This document shows, piece by piece, positions 7,145 to 13,756 of a stretch of DNA of 22,120 nucleotides. The notes beneath the pieces are model-generated. The model was not told the origin of the DNA. It saw only the letters and a program-made list of their open reading frames with translations, and did no database searches. The DNA comes from JALHTG01 sp964653695 (GTDB taxonomy: Archaea > Thermoproteota > Bathyarchaeia > 40CM-2-53-6 > JALHTG01). Within the stretch, counting starts at the first letter, position 1; every line of letters starts with the position of its first letter. The stretch spans positions 1-22,120 of the forward strand of contig CAZZFQ010000021.1 of NCBI GenBank assembly GCA_964653695.1, in the 5' to 3' direction. A program made the translations under genes and the position numbers.

Positions 7145-7152
7145 TTTTTATA
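7145..7152 (+). promoter_or_regulatory. TATA box for lemA-htpX
   Basis: TTTTTATA, with a purine-rich BRE-like stretch (CGAAGAAGG) directly upstream, lies about 40 bp before GTG 7190. A start 25 bp downstream leaves a leader of 12-15 nt carrying GGAAGTGAT. Confidence 0.6.
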
Positions 7153-7189
7153 CGGACAGAATCGATCGATAGCTCGGAAGTGATAGACC

Positions 7190-7750
7190 GTGGACTCATG
7201 GATTTGGATCGCGGGAATAGTCCTTGTGATCATAGTGGTCGTGCTGATCTTCACTTACTACAATCGCATAACTGTGCTTTCCAACAGAATAGATAACGCT
7301 TGGTCCCAGATAGACGTACAGCTCAAGAAGCGAGCGGACCTCGTGCCTAACCTCGTCGAAACCGTCAAAGGATACATGAAGCACGAGCAGAAAGCCATAG
7401 AAACTGTGACCCAAGCGAGGGAGCGAATGCTTGGCGCCAGCGATGTCAAGGAAAGAATGGATGCGGGTAACGCTTTGGCAGGTGCTCTGAAGACGATCTT
7501 CGCTCTTGCTGAGAACTACCCTGCCCTGCGAGCAAGTGAAAACTTCAAACTCCTTCAGGAGCAGCTAGACGGAATAGAGAGCAAAATCGCCTACGCCAGG
7601 CAATTCTACAACGATTCAGTACTGGCGTACAATAACGTGATAACTACGCTCCCGGGACGATGGTTTGCAGGCACGATGGGTAGAACCGAACAAAGACCAT
7701 ACCTAGAGATCCCTGAGGCAGAGAGGGCACCCGTCAAAGTGACCTTCTGA
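7190..7750 (+). CDS. lemA: LemA family membrane protein
   Basis: The 186-aa protein has one N-terminal membrane helix (residues 6-24) followed by the conserved LemA helical bundle: YNRITVLSNRIDNAWSQIDV, the family signature QLKKRADLVPNLVETVKGYMKHE, and FYNDSVLAYNNVITTLPG. Length matches the family. The GTG start is supported by a ribosome-binding site (GGAAGTGAT) and a TATA box. LemA's biochemical role is not settled; it is commonly found next to membrane proteases of the HtpX type. That is the case here: its TGA overlaps the ATG of the M48 protease by one base, so the two are translationally coupled. Confidence 0.93.
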   Translation: MDSWIWIAGIVLVIIVVVLIFTYYNRITVLSNRIDNAWSQIDVQLKKRADLVPNLVETVKGYMKHEQKAIETVTQARERMLGASDVKERMDAGNALAGALKTIFALAENYPALRASENFKLLQEQLDGIESKIAYARQFYNDSVLAYNNVITTLPGRWFAGTMGRTEQRPYLEIPEAERAPVKVTF

Positions 7751-8655
7751 TGCAGCGGATCAGCTTCTATGATCAAATAACAAGAAACAAGAGAGATTCC
7801 GTCCTTCTCACTTTTTTCGTTGCAGCATTAGTGATTGGACTCTTCTACGTGATCGGATCGGTCGTGCTACCTGAGTTCGCTGTGCTTCTTTCCATCTTCT
7901 CAGTCTTTCTCATAGTCGCTCACGTGTACATCTCGTACAGCTATGGCGATCAGATTGTGCTAAGAGCTACAGATGCCCAGCCTGCTGACCCGACCAGACA
8001 CGTTTTCCTAGTCAATAGTACCGAAGGGCTAAGCCTCGCAGCTGGCATTCCGCCGCCAAAGGTCTACGTGGTTCAAAGCAACGAGATAAACGCGTTCGCT
8101 GTCGGCAAAGACCCAGAGCATGCATCAATCACCGTAACAACTGGAGCTCTAACACATCTCGATCGCACGGAACTTGAGGGTGTCGTCGGACATGAGATCT
8201 CGCATATCAAGAACTTTGACATCAGGTTCATGACCCTCGTCGCGGTCCTTGTCGGCTTGGCTGCAATATTAAGCCATACACTGCTTCGCCTATACTGGTA
8301 CGGAGGAATTGGAGCAAGACGTGGCGAAAGAAGGCGAGAGGAGAGATTGAATATTCTGATTCTAGTGGGTTTAGTGCTTGCAGTCCTTGCCCCCATTGCG
8401 AGCCGGCTCGTGCAAGCATTCATCTCTCGAAGACGTGAATTCCTTGCCGACGCATCCTCAGCTCAGCTCACACGCTACCCTGAGGGATTAGCTTCAGCCC
8501 TAGAGAAGATCAAGAATTACAACAGAGGCGGGATGGATGTCAGCGAGTCAATCTCTCACTTGTTCATCTCAGATCCTAACCGCAGTCCTCTGGATGAACT
8601 GTTCGCTACGCACCCGCCTATCGAAGAAAGAATCAGAATCCTAAGGTCAATGTGA
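7750..8655 (+). CDS. htpX: HtpX-like M48 zinc metalloprotease
   Basis: The 301-aa integral membrane protease carries the zinc-binding HEISH motif at residues 148-152 and the third ligand Glu in REFLAD (E230). Two helices lie at residues 18-40 and 42-62, and two more at 161-182 and 201-222 flank the catalytic segment, as in bacterial and archaeal HtpX. Domain order and length match the family. HtpX proteases degrade misfolded membrane proteins from the cytoplasmic side. The ATG overlaps the lemA stop (TGATG). The segment between helices 3 and 4 is unusually arginine-rich (ARRGERRREER). Not every M48B member is a true HtpX orthologue, so the symbol is by family. Confidence 0.93.
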   Translation: MQRISFYDQITRNKRDSVLLTFFVAALVIGLFYVIGSVVLPEFAVLLSIFSVFLIVAHVYISYSYGDQIVLRATDAQPADPTRHVFLVNSTEGLSLAAGIPPPKVYVVQSNEINAFAVGKDPEHASITVTTGALTHLDRTELEGVVGHEISHIKNFDIRFMTLVAVLVGLAAILSHTLLRLYWYGGIGARRGERRREERLNILILVGLVLAVLAPIASRLVQAFISRRREFLADASSAQLTRYPEGLASALEKIKNYNRGGMDVSESISHLFISDPNRSPLDELFATHPPIEERIRILRSM

Positions 8656-8705
8656 CTGTTTCAGAAAGCCCAGTCAGATAGGGCATGCTGTAGGGACGCG
8701 AATAG

Positions 8706-8876
8706 CTACAGGCGCATTATTGCTCGAACTATCAGCCAGATCCCCAGCAACATGGCCCCAACAGCAAGAACTAGACCCATTGAGAGATGGATCCACCCCT
8801 GGTCTGAGGCCAGCCATAAGAAGCCAAAAGCAACTAGAAGCAGGCCGAGCAAAATAGTTGACAATATCCTTCCCAT
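8706..8876 (-). CDS. 56-aa two-helix membrane microprotein downstream of rps11
   Basis: ATG 8876 opens a 56-codon frame ending in TAG 8708-8706. The product has two hydrophobic helices, residues 4-23 (ILSTILLGLLLVAFGFLWLA) and 32-51 (LSMGLVLAVGAMLLGIWLIV), joined by a short polar turn (SDQGW) and closed by RAIMRL. A ribosome-binding site (AAGGAAGTG) sits 4 nt before ATG. The gene follows rps11 on the same strand with 48 bp between them, so it is probably cotranscribed. A longer frame on the same strand (8895-8674) overlaps it but has no membrane or domain pattern and is rejected. I do not recognise a family. Support is hydropathy, ribosome-binding site and position. Confidence 0.68.
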   Translation of the reverse strand: MGRILSTILLGLLLVAFGFLWLASDQGWIHLSMGLVLAVGAMLLGIWLIVRAIMRL

Positions 8877-8924
8877 TGCGCACTTCCTTCAACAATCAGA
8901 GTCAGCGCAGAGACCTGTCGGAGA

Positions 8925-9323
8925 CTATACCCTTCGGCCCCGCCTGCCTCCTGGCCTTCTCGTACCGTCGTGAGGAATAGGCGTAACGTCCTCAATCCTT
9001 CCTATCATGAAACCTGCCCTAGCCAGCATTCGGATTGCCGCCTGAGCTCCAGTGCCTGGCGTCCTTGCACCGTGACCGCCGGGGGCCCTCACCCTTATGT
9101 GGAGAGCAGTTATCCCCTTGTCCCTCGCAATCCTTGCAGCAGCAGCAGCCGACTGCATAGCTGCGTACGGGGAACCTTGGAGCCGATCAGCCTTCACGTG
9201 CTGGCCGCCCGAACTCCTCGAAATAGTTTCGGCCCCGCTAAGATCCGTGATATGAACAATAGTGTTATTGAACGACGAGTAGACGTTGGCTACACCCCAT
9301 CGTTCAACCCTTTTTTCAGCCAC
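8925..9323 (-). CDS. rps11: 30S ribosomal protein uS11
   Basis: The 132-aa protein is ribosomal protein S11 of the archaeal/eukaryotic type: WGVANVYSSFNNTIVHITD, the SGGQHVKADR segment, SPYAAMQSAAAAAR, RVRAPGGHGARTPGTGAQAA and the basic tail PHDGTRRPGGRRGRRV. It binds 16S rRNA at the platform of the small subunit. The start is GTG with AAGGA 7-11 nt upstream and a TATA-like box about 50-60 bp upstream. In many archaea it sits in an S13-S4-S11-RpoD-L18e cluster. Here none of those partners is adjacent; the divergent neighbour is a RimI-like acetyltransferase and the downstream gene is a membrane microprotein. Confidence 0.97.
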   Translation of the reverse strand: MAEKRVERWGVANVYSSFNNTIVHITDLSGAETISRSSGGQHVKADRLQGSPYAAMQSAAAAARIARDKGITALHIRVRAPGGHGARTPGTGAQAAIRMLARAGFMIGRIEDVTPIPHDGTRRPGGRRGRRV

Positions 9324-9372
9324 GCTAATTCCTTCCGAGTGCGCTACAGTCGGAGCCTGTAGAGATCTTGGG

Positions 9373-9383
9373 TTTTTATTTAA
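9373..9383 (-). promoter_or_regulatory. TATA-like box for rps11
   Basis: The minus strand reads TTAAATAAAAA about 50-60 bp before the GTG of rps11, which would give a leader of about 30 nt containing the ribosome-binding site. Confidence 0.45.
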
Positions 9384-9401
9384 CCTTTCTCAACCATTGC
9401 A

Positions 9402-9410
9402 CATTTAAAG
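9402..9410 (+). promoter_or_regulatory. TATA box for rimI-like gene
   Basis: CATTTAAAG is 26-34 bp before the TTG start at 9436. This spacing predicts a transcript with little or no leader, in agreement with the weak ribosome-binding site. Confidence 0.5.
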
Positions 9411-9435
9411 CAAGGCTTGAGAAGAGAGCTCGAAA

Positions 9436-9885
9436 TTGCATATCGACGACGTAGAGATCACATGCGTTCGTCACGAGCTTCTGAAAGAGATATGCGAGAT
9501 CGAACAGGAGTCGTTCTCTGCGCCGTACCCATCTTACATCATCGCATCGATCGCAAGCGAGACACCTGAAACATTCCTCGTTGCAACCTTCAAGCAAAGC
9601 GCGATAGGATATGTCTTAGGGTCCATGAGGAAAGATGCTGGACACATTCTATCTATAGCAGTCAAAAGCGACTTTAGAAGAAGACATGTTGGGTCAAAGC
9701 TTATGGCAGAAATCTTGGAAGTGTTTTTCAGGAAAGGTGTCAGACGGGTTGAATTGGAGGTAAGAGCTTCGAACTATTCTGCACAGGAGTTCTACAGAAA
9801 GATCGGATTTCAGGCAAATGGTCTGATCAAGGATTACTATCGCGACGGGGAGGACGCCGTCAAGATGTCCAGAGATTTGACCTAA
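9436..9885 (+). CDS. rimI: RimI-like N-terminal protein acetyltransferase
   Basis: The 149-aa GNAT protein resembles archaeal RimI/Ard1-type N-alpha-acetyltransferases. Visible features are EIEQESFSAPYPSYII near the N terminus, the acetyl-CoA loop SDFRRRHVGSKLMAEIL (an R-x-x-x-G-S variant of Q/RxxGxG/A), ELEVRASNYSAQEFYRKIGF, and a last strand ending in DYYRDGEDAVKMSRDL. These last two are characteristic of RimI. The proposed TTG start lies about 30 bp after a TATA box, suggesting a leaderless transcript. The gene is divergent from rps11; bacterial RimI acetylates ribosomal protein S18, but the archaeal enzymes act broadly on N termini, so a link with uS11 is not implied. Confidence 0.9.
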   Translation: MHIDDVEITCVRHELLKEICEIEQESFSAPYPSYIIASIASETPETFLVATFKQSAIGYVLGSMRKDAGHILSIAVKSDFRRRHVGSKLMAEILEVFFRKGVRRVELEVRASNYSAQEFYRKIGFQANGLIKDYYRDGEDAVKMSRDLT

Positions 9886-9973
9886 GGTATGGCTGGAGAG
9901 AAGGCACCTCGGGAGAGAAGGAGAGCAGATTCATGGATTCGCTTGCGGAAGGAAGTATTAGCGATCTCACAAG

Positions 9974-10942
9974 CTAGAAGCGAAGCGCGGATCCTGAGAG
10001 GTCGTACGCAGAGCGAGCAGGCTCTGTGATGTCAATATCGAGATAGGCTGCATGCATGTTGCCGTAAGGAAATCCCTTTCTGGAGAAGACTGTTAGAATC
10101 ATTCCGCTGTGGGACACGGAGGCGCCATCCTGACATGGCTCGTGGCCCCGAATCAGCGTCCTCACGTTCACGAGGCTGAGGATTCGGCTTGTAACATTCT
10201 CACCGAAGATTTTGCCAGCGCCTCTTGGAGACGGCGCTGTTCCTTCCATATCCTCATATGGGTCACTCCAAAGGATCTCTTCTAAGTGGCTTGTCGCGGG
10301 GTGGGTCAAGTTGGCCCTGGCGATCTCGCCCAAAGATCCAACGAGGCTTGGCACTCCTCCATGAAGGAAAAGATATTTCTGTTCCAAAATGGCTGCGTGG
10401 TGGAGGCCCTCGAAGAGCCTAGGCAATTCTTCACAGATGAGACGGCTTTGATCGCGGAACTTGTCACGAAGCTGGTGCGGAAGGTCATAAGGCACGGCTT
10501 GCAGGTCCATTGGCCCTTCATGATTGCCTCTGAGAAGAATTACAGAACCTGGAAATGCTGCCTTCAGGCGAAGCACAACATAATAGACCTCAGGAGACTT
10601 ATCCCCTCTGTCACCGTAATCGCCTAGGAACAGAATCCTTCTCTGTCCCTCCTCCATTTTCTCAATCGCCTCGCTGTCCCTCAGAATCCAAGTCAAACTC
10701 TCCAGATCTCCATGAATATCTCCCACAACAGTCAACGTGCCATGTGGAGGAACATGGACGAGCCCCTCTTCGATCTTACTATCTCCCTGTTCTCCGGCAC
10801 TTCTCTCATGCTTGAATATGGACTCGACATGCCGTATTAGCGTCAAGAATTCCTGTCCGGTTACGGATTTGGCTTCTTGAATGAGTTCCTCCAATCTTGT
10901 CAAGAGAAATTGCACATCATCAAATGAGACTGAGGTCGGCAA
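9974..10942 (-). CDS. PPP-family serine/threonine protein phosphatase
   Basis: The protein has all signature blocks of PPP metallophosphatases in order: GDIHGD (74-79), GDYGDRG (107-113), RGNHEG (138-143), HGG (194-196), WSDP (225-228) and RGHEP (265-269). These hold the two metal ions and the phosphate-binding Arg and His. The second block normally reads GDxVDRG; here Val is Gly. About 65 residues precede the catalytic core and look helical. The proposed TTG start overlaps the end of the DapA-like gene by 23 bp; GTG 10915, just beyond that gene's stop, is a good alternative (313 aa). Overlap implies translational coupling with the aldolase gene. Substrate not predictable. Confidence 0.9.
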   Translation of the reverse strand: MPTSVSFDDVQFLLTRLEELIQEAKSVTGQEFLTLIRHVESIFKHERSAGEQGDSKIEEGLVHVPPHGTLTVVGDIHGDLESLTWILRDSEAIEKMEEGQRRILFLGDYGDRGDKSPEVYYVVLRLKAAFPGSVILLRGNHEGPMDLQAVPYDLPHQLRDKFRDQSRLICEELPRLFEGLHHAAILEQKYLFLHGGVPSLVGSLGEIARANLTHPATSHLEEILWSDPYEDMEGTAPSPRGAGKIFGENVTSRILSLVNVRTLIRGHEPCQDGASVSHSGMILTVFSRKGFPYGNMHAAYLDIDITEPARSAYDLSGSALRF

Positions 10943-11801
10943 GAGCCCGTCTTATGTCAGCTCTACTCTCCTCATTCAAGGATAGCAACGGTCTCCTCGG
11001 AAAGCCCACGGGCTTTCCCATCATGGCGAGTGCTTCCTTGCAGGCTACGACGCCGTATTTTCTCGTCAAAGCATCGTTGAGAGGCAGCAGTCTGAGCTGA
11101 AGGTCCCTAGCTTTCTCATATTCTCCTTTCATGAAAGCCTCATAGATTTCGCTACACTGAAGAGGCGCCGCGTTTGCAACAGCGACTATCGCCCCTCTTC
11201 CGCCCAACATCAATGTAGGGTAGATCAAATCTCCTGTTCCTGCCAGGACGGATATCTTATCACCGACTAGTCTGATTATTTCTGCAATCTGCCCTATACT
11301 GCCGCTACTGTCTTTGATGCCTACAACGTTTTGGAGCTTCGCAAGTCTGGCTGCAACTCTGGGCTCCAGGTTAAAACCTGTGAACTTGGGAACGTTGTAG
11401 AGAATGACAGGTATATCTACAGACTCTACGATCTTTCTGTAGTGTTCGAAAAGCTCCGCCTCTGAAAGCCTGTAGTAGAATGGAGTGATCACAAGAGCGG
11501 CATCGGCTCCAGCATCCTTGGCATCCTTTGTCAAGCAAACTGTCTCTTCGCTACTTAGGCTGCCAGTTCCCGCTATTACCGGAACCTTTCCATTTGACTG
11601 ATCGACGACTATCCTTATGACCTTGCTACGGTCCGCCCTGTCCATGTACGGTGCTTCTCCGTTGCTACCGCAAGGGACTAAGCCCTCGACTTTGTTCTCG
11701 ATCCAGAAGTTGACACATTGCCTCAGTGCTTCTTCATCAACTTCGCCGTTCTGCTTGAATGGAGTGATGTGCGGAGGCATAACGCCTTTTGGCTTGAACA
11801 T
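10920..11801 (-). CDS. DapA-superfamily class I aldolase/lyase, substrate uncertain
   Basis: The 293-aa TIM-barrel protein belongs to the DHDPS/N-acetylneuraminate lyase superfamily. The Schiff-base Lys is K163 in GIKDSSG and the catalytic Tyr is Y135 in YNVPKFTG. Length is standard. Two positions argue against true dihydrodipicolinate synthase: the GTTGE motif reads GSNGE (45-49), and the Arg that binds aspartate semialdehyde (R138 in E. coli, YNVPSRTG) aligns with Phe 140. Related members act on 2-keto-3-deoxy sugars or other 2-oxoacids. The ATG has a ribosome-binding site (GTGATCC) 4 nt upstream and a TATA box (AATATTTAA) 31-39 bp upstream. Its 3' end overlaps the phosphatase gene, and no other lysine-pathway gene is in the window. 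Confidence 0.88.
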   Translation of the reverse strand: MFKPKGVMPPHITPFKQNGEVDEEALRQCVNFWIENKVEGLVPCGSNGEAPYMDRADRSKVIRIVVDQSNGKVPVIAGTGSLSSEETVCLTKDAKDAGADAALVITPFYYRLSEAELFEHYRKIVESVDIPVILYNVPKFTGFNLEPRVAARLAKLQNVVGIKDSSGSIGQIAEIIRLVGDKISVLAGTGDLIYPTLMLGGRGAIVAVANAAPLQCSEIYEAFMKGEYEKARDLQLRLLPLNDALTRKYGVVACKEALAMMGKPVGFPRRPLLSLNEESRADIRRALADLSLI

Positions 11802-11831
11802 CCCGGATCACGCAATAGATCCTATATGCCC

Positions 11832-11840
11832 AATATTTAA
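11832..11840 (-). promoter_or_regulatory. TATA box for DapA-like/phosphatase operon
   Basis: AATATTTAA lies 31-39 bp before the ATG at 11801. A start about 25 bp downstream leaves a leader just long enough to hold GTGATCC. Confidence 0.5.
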
Positions 11841-11920
11841 CAGTAGAACGTCTCCCTTGCGAATACCTTCAAGAAGAAACTCGATAAAGAAAAGGAGGAG
11901 TTAGACCATTCTCCGTGCGA

Positions 11921-13075
11921 CTATCGTCCTGCTAGTATGTCACCCATTGTTGTCAGTTTGATGTTGAGAGGTCGCTTGGCATTCTCTGATACTCTATCTC
12001 CTATAATGTACTTCAGGCCTTTCTGTTCACCCATATCCAGGATCCTTTGAGTGACTACTCCGTCAAAGACCAGTGTATGAGCTCCTTGCACTTCGGGAAG
12101 TTTCTCAGCGAGCTCGCTTACCGGGATGTGCATGAGTTCACCCCCTGATTCATCAAATAGAACCGCCTCCAAAGTTCCCTTTAGCTGTGCAGCGGTCTCA
12201 GCCACCCTGCTGGGCACCTCGACAGGAACTCTCATAGTGGGCCGCTCGCGAGGGACTTGTTCTGCCGGCATTCTCTCCCGAAGCGCCTTCATAATTTCTT
12301 TGGGAGTTAACTCTTCAACCTCTTTGCTCTGTGGTGCCCGGGCGACGTAGTCAAGATCAGCTACTTGCGTTAGCTCCCTCAAGATGAGATCTCCTGCGCG
12401 ATCGCCGTCTAGGAACGCCGTCACTTCCTTGTTCTTGCATAGTCGAATGACCGATTCAGGTATCTTCGTTCCTTCGATTCCGATTGCGTTCTTTATTCCG
12501 CATCTAAGCAGATTGATCACATCGGCTCTTCCCTCGACAAGAATGATAGATCCGCTAGTCTCGATTTCGGGTCCCGCCGGAAGACTTTCTGGCCCGAAAT
12601 TTACGACCTCGGCAGATCGAATAGCCTGGCCAACCTCCTTCAGAATCTCGTCTGTACTTGGCTGGGCTTCAACGACCCACTTCCGAAGTATCTCTTTTGC
12701 TTTGCTCATGATGGCCTTTCTCTTCTCGTCACGTATGTCCTCGACAGATTCGAGGGTCACCTTTGCGTTGCATGGCCCTATCCTATCGACGCTTTCAATG
12801 GCTGCTGCAATCAAAGCCGTTGACGCCCTGTCAAGGCTTGAGGGTATTGTTATTGTGCCCTCGGTCTTGTCTTGCTTTGATTCTAGATCAATCTCGATCC
12901 TTCCGACCCGTCCACCTTTCTGGAGTTCTCTTAGATCCAACTCTGTCCCGAATAGGCCCTCTGTCTGACCAAAGATCGCTCCGATCACATCAGGCTTCTC
13001 AACGACGCCCTCCACCTCGAATCTTGCCTTGACGACGTACTTGGAAGTGGGAGTATACTGCGTACTTTCCACCAA
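11921..13075 (-). CDS. dnaG: Archaeal DnaG (toprim primase-like, exosome-associated)
   Basis: The protein (384 aa from TTG 13075) begins with the conserved archaeal DnaG block KYVVKARFEVEGVVEKPDVI followed by GAIFGQTEGLFG. Its central toprim domain carries the catalytic Glu in ILVEGRADV and the DxD pair in FLDGDRAGD (E184, D226 and D228 counting from GTG 13084). Archaeal DnaG has weak primase activity and is a core subunit of the RNA exosome, promoting poly(A)-rich RNA decay. A strong ribosome-binding site GGAGGTGA (13088-13081) overlaps the first possible GTG (13084), so TTG 13075 or GTG 13072 is the better start. The small toprim gene precedes it on the same strand with a 265-bp gap, so it may have its own promoter. 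Confidence 0.95.
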   Translation of the reverse strand: MVESTQYTPTSKYVVKARFEVEGVVEKPDVIGAIFGQTEGLFGTELDLRELQKGGRVGRIEIDLESKQDKTEGTITIPSSLDRASTALIAAAIESVDRIGPCNAKVTLESVEDIRDEKRKAIMSKAKEILRKWVVEAQPSTDEILKEVGQAIRSAEVVNFGPESLPAGPEIETSGSIILVEGRADVINLLRCGIKNAIGIEGTKIPESVIRLCKNKEVTAFLDGDRAGDLILRELTQVADLDYVARAPQSKEVEELTPKEIMKALRERMPAEQVPRERPTMRVPVEVPSRVAETAAQLKGTLEAVLFDESGGELMHIPVSELAEKLPEVQGAHTLVFDGVVTQRILDMGEQKGLKYIIGDRVSENAKRPLNIKLTTMGDILAGR

Positions 13076-13171
13076 TGTCTTCACCTCCGACGATTTCTTG
13101 TTGAACGAACCTGTGTTGTGTAAGGTTCAGGTATGTCTTACGCGAATACCGACTAGAGCAAGGGCTGTTGC

Positions 13172-13179
13172 CTTATATC
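13172..13179 (-). promoter_or_regulatory. Possible TATA box for dnaG
   Basis: GATATAAG on the minus strand is about 100 bp before the dnaG start. It would give a leader of about 70 nt, and no closer AT-rich box is seen. Confidence 0.3.
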
Positions 13180-13204
13180 AAGTTTCTTTACATGACTTGC
13201 CGGT

Positions 13205-13230
13205 GCGAAGGAATGTGAAGAATCCTTCGC
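13205..13230. repeat. 8-bp inverted repeat (GCGAAGGA/TCCTTCGC)
   Basis: GCGAAGGA (13205-13212) pairs exactly with TCCTTCGC (13223-13230) across a 10-nt loop. It lies about 120 bp after the small toprim gene and before the proposed dnaG promoter, so it could end or stabilise the upstream transcript. Confidence 0.4.
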
Positions 13231-13349
13231 GAAGTGACAACGAAGTATCGGACGAAGATTCCTGGCTCGGTATGATATTCAGCGGGGCTACTCGTGCAAA
13301 CTTTTGGATCTTCATGGCAGCTTACTTCTGAAGTTGCCCAAGAGTGGCC

Positions 13350-13748
13350 CTAGGTCTCTTCTGCGCGTATTCTTTCCACATGTCCGAAGAGATCCTGGAT
13401 AGATCGCGCGTCCTGTCTGACCAAGGCACCGAGTCTCTTTCGGAGGACATGATCGCTTTTTATGCTAAAGTGAGCAAGCTCCTCGTTTATCCGAGCTGAG
13501 ATGTCTCTTCCCTCCTTGTCGAAGTCTGTGAGGACTATGGCCTTCCTTGCTTTGATATCGCTTAGAAAATCGGTGAGACCCTTACCTGAGCTTTTGAAGC
13601 AAAGAATTTGACCTGTTAGCCCTAGTTTGCGCAGCGCTTCTTTGTCTCTGCTTCCCTCTACTATTATTGCTGTTCCAGAAGTTGATTCGACAGCTATCCT
13701 CCGTAAGATCTTTTCTAGCTTCTCTTTTCTCCTACGTTGACTTGACAT
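13350..13748 (-). CDS. Small toprim-domain protein (UPF0292 / RNase M5-like)
   Basis: The 132-aa protein is essentially a single toprim domain: basic helical N terminus (SSQRRRKEKLEKILRRI), catalytic Glu in AIIVEGSRDKEALRKLG (E31) and the DxD motif in VLTDFDKEGRDI (D75, D77), followed by a helical tail. Size and motif spacing fit archaeal UPF0292-type proteins related to the toprim part of bacterial RNase M5; nuclease activity is possible but unproven. The start ATG is preceded by AGGAG with 6-nt spacing and lies 8 bp after the tyrS stop, so it is in an operon with tyrS. The downstream gene is dnaG, another toprim protein. Confidence 0.88.
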   Translation of the reverse strand: MSSQRRRKEKLEKILRRIAVESTSGTAIIVEGSRDKEALRKLGLTGQILCFKSSGKGLTDFLSDIKARKAIVLTDFDKEGRDISARINEELAHFSIKSDHVLRKRLGALVRQDARSIQDLFGHVERIRAEET

Positions 13749-13756
13749 CGAATCTC

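Noticed and set aside
8674..8895. 73-aa minus-strand frame overlapping the 56-aa membrane protein
   Set aside because: It is in a different frame from the well-supported hydrophobic frame and has no helix, domain or sensible composition.
9889..10029. 46-aa basic frame starting 4 bp after the rimI-like gene
   Set aside because: It overlaps the 3' end of the phosphatase gene on the other strand, has no domain pattern, and its Arg/Glu composition can be explained by local sequence.
10920..11801. Annotation as dapA (dihydrodipicolinate synthase)
   Set aside because: The substrate-binding Arg is missing and GTTGE is altered, so the family but not the reaction is supported.
12384..12968. 194-aa plus-strand frame opposite dnaG
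   Set aside because: Shadow of the dnaG coding strand; Ser/Arg-rich and without a motif.
13178..13315. 45-aa minus-strand frame between the small toprim gene and dnaG
   Set aside because: No ribosome-binding site, low-complexity Ser-rich sequence, and it covers a hairpin and the likely dnaG promoter.
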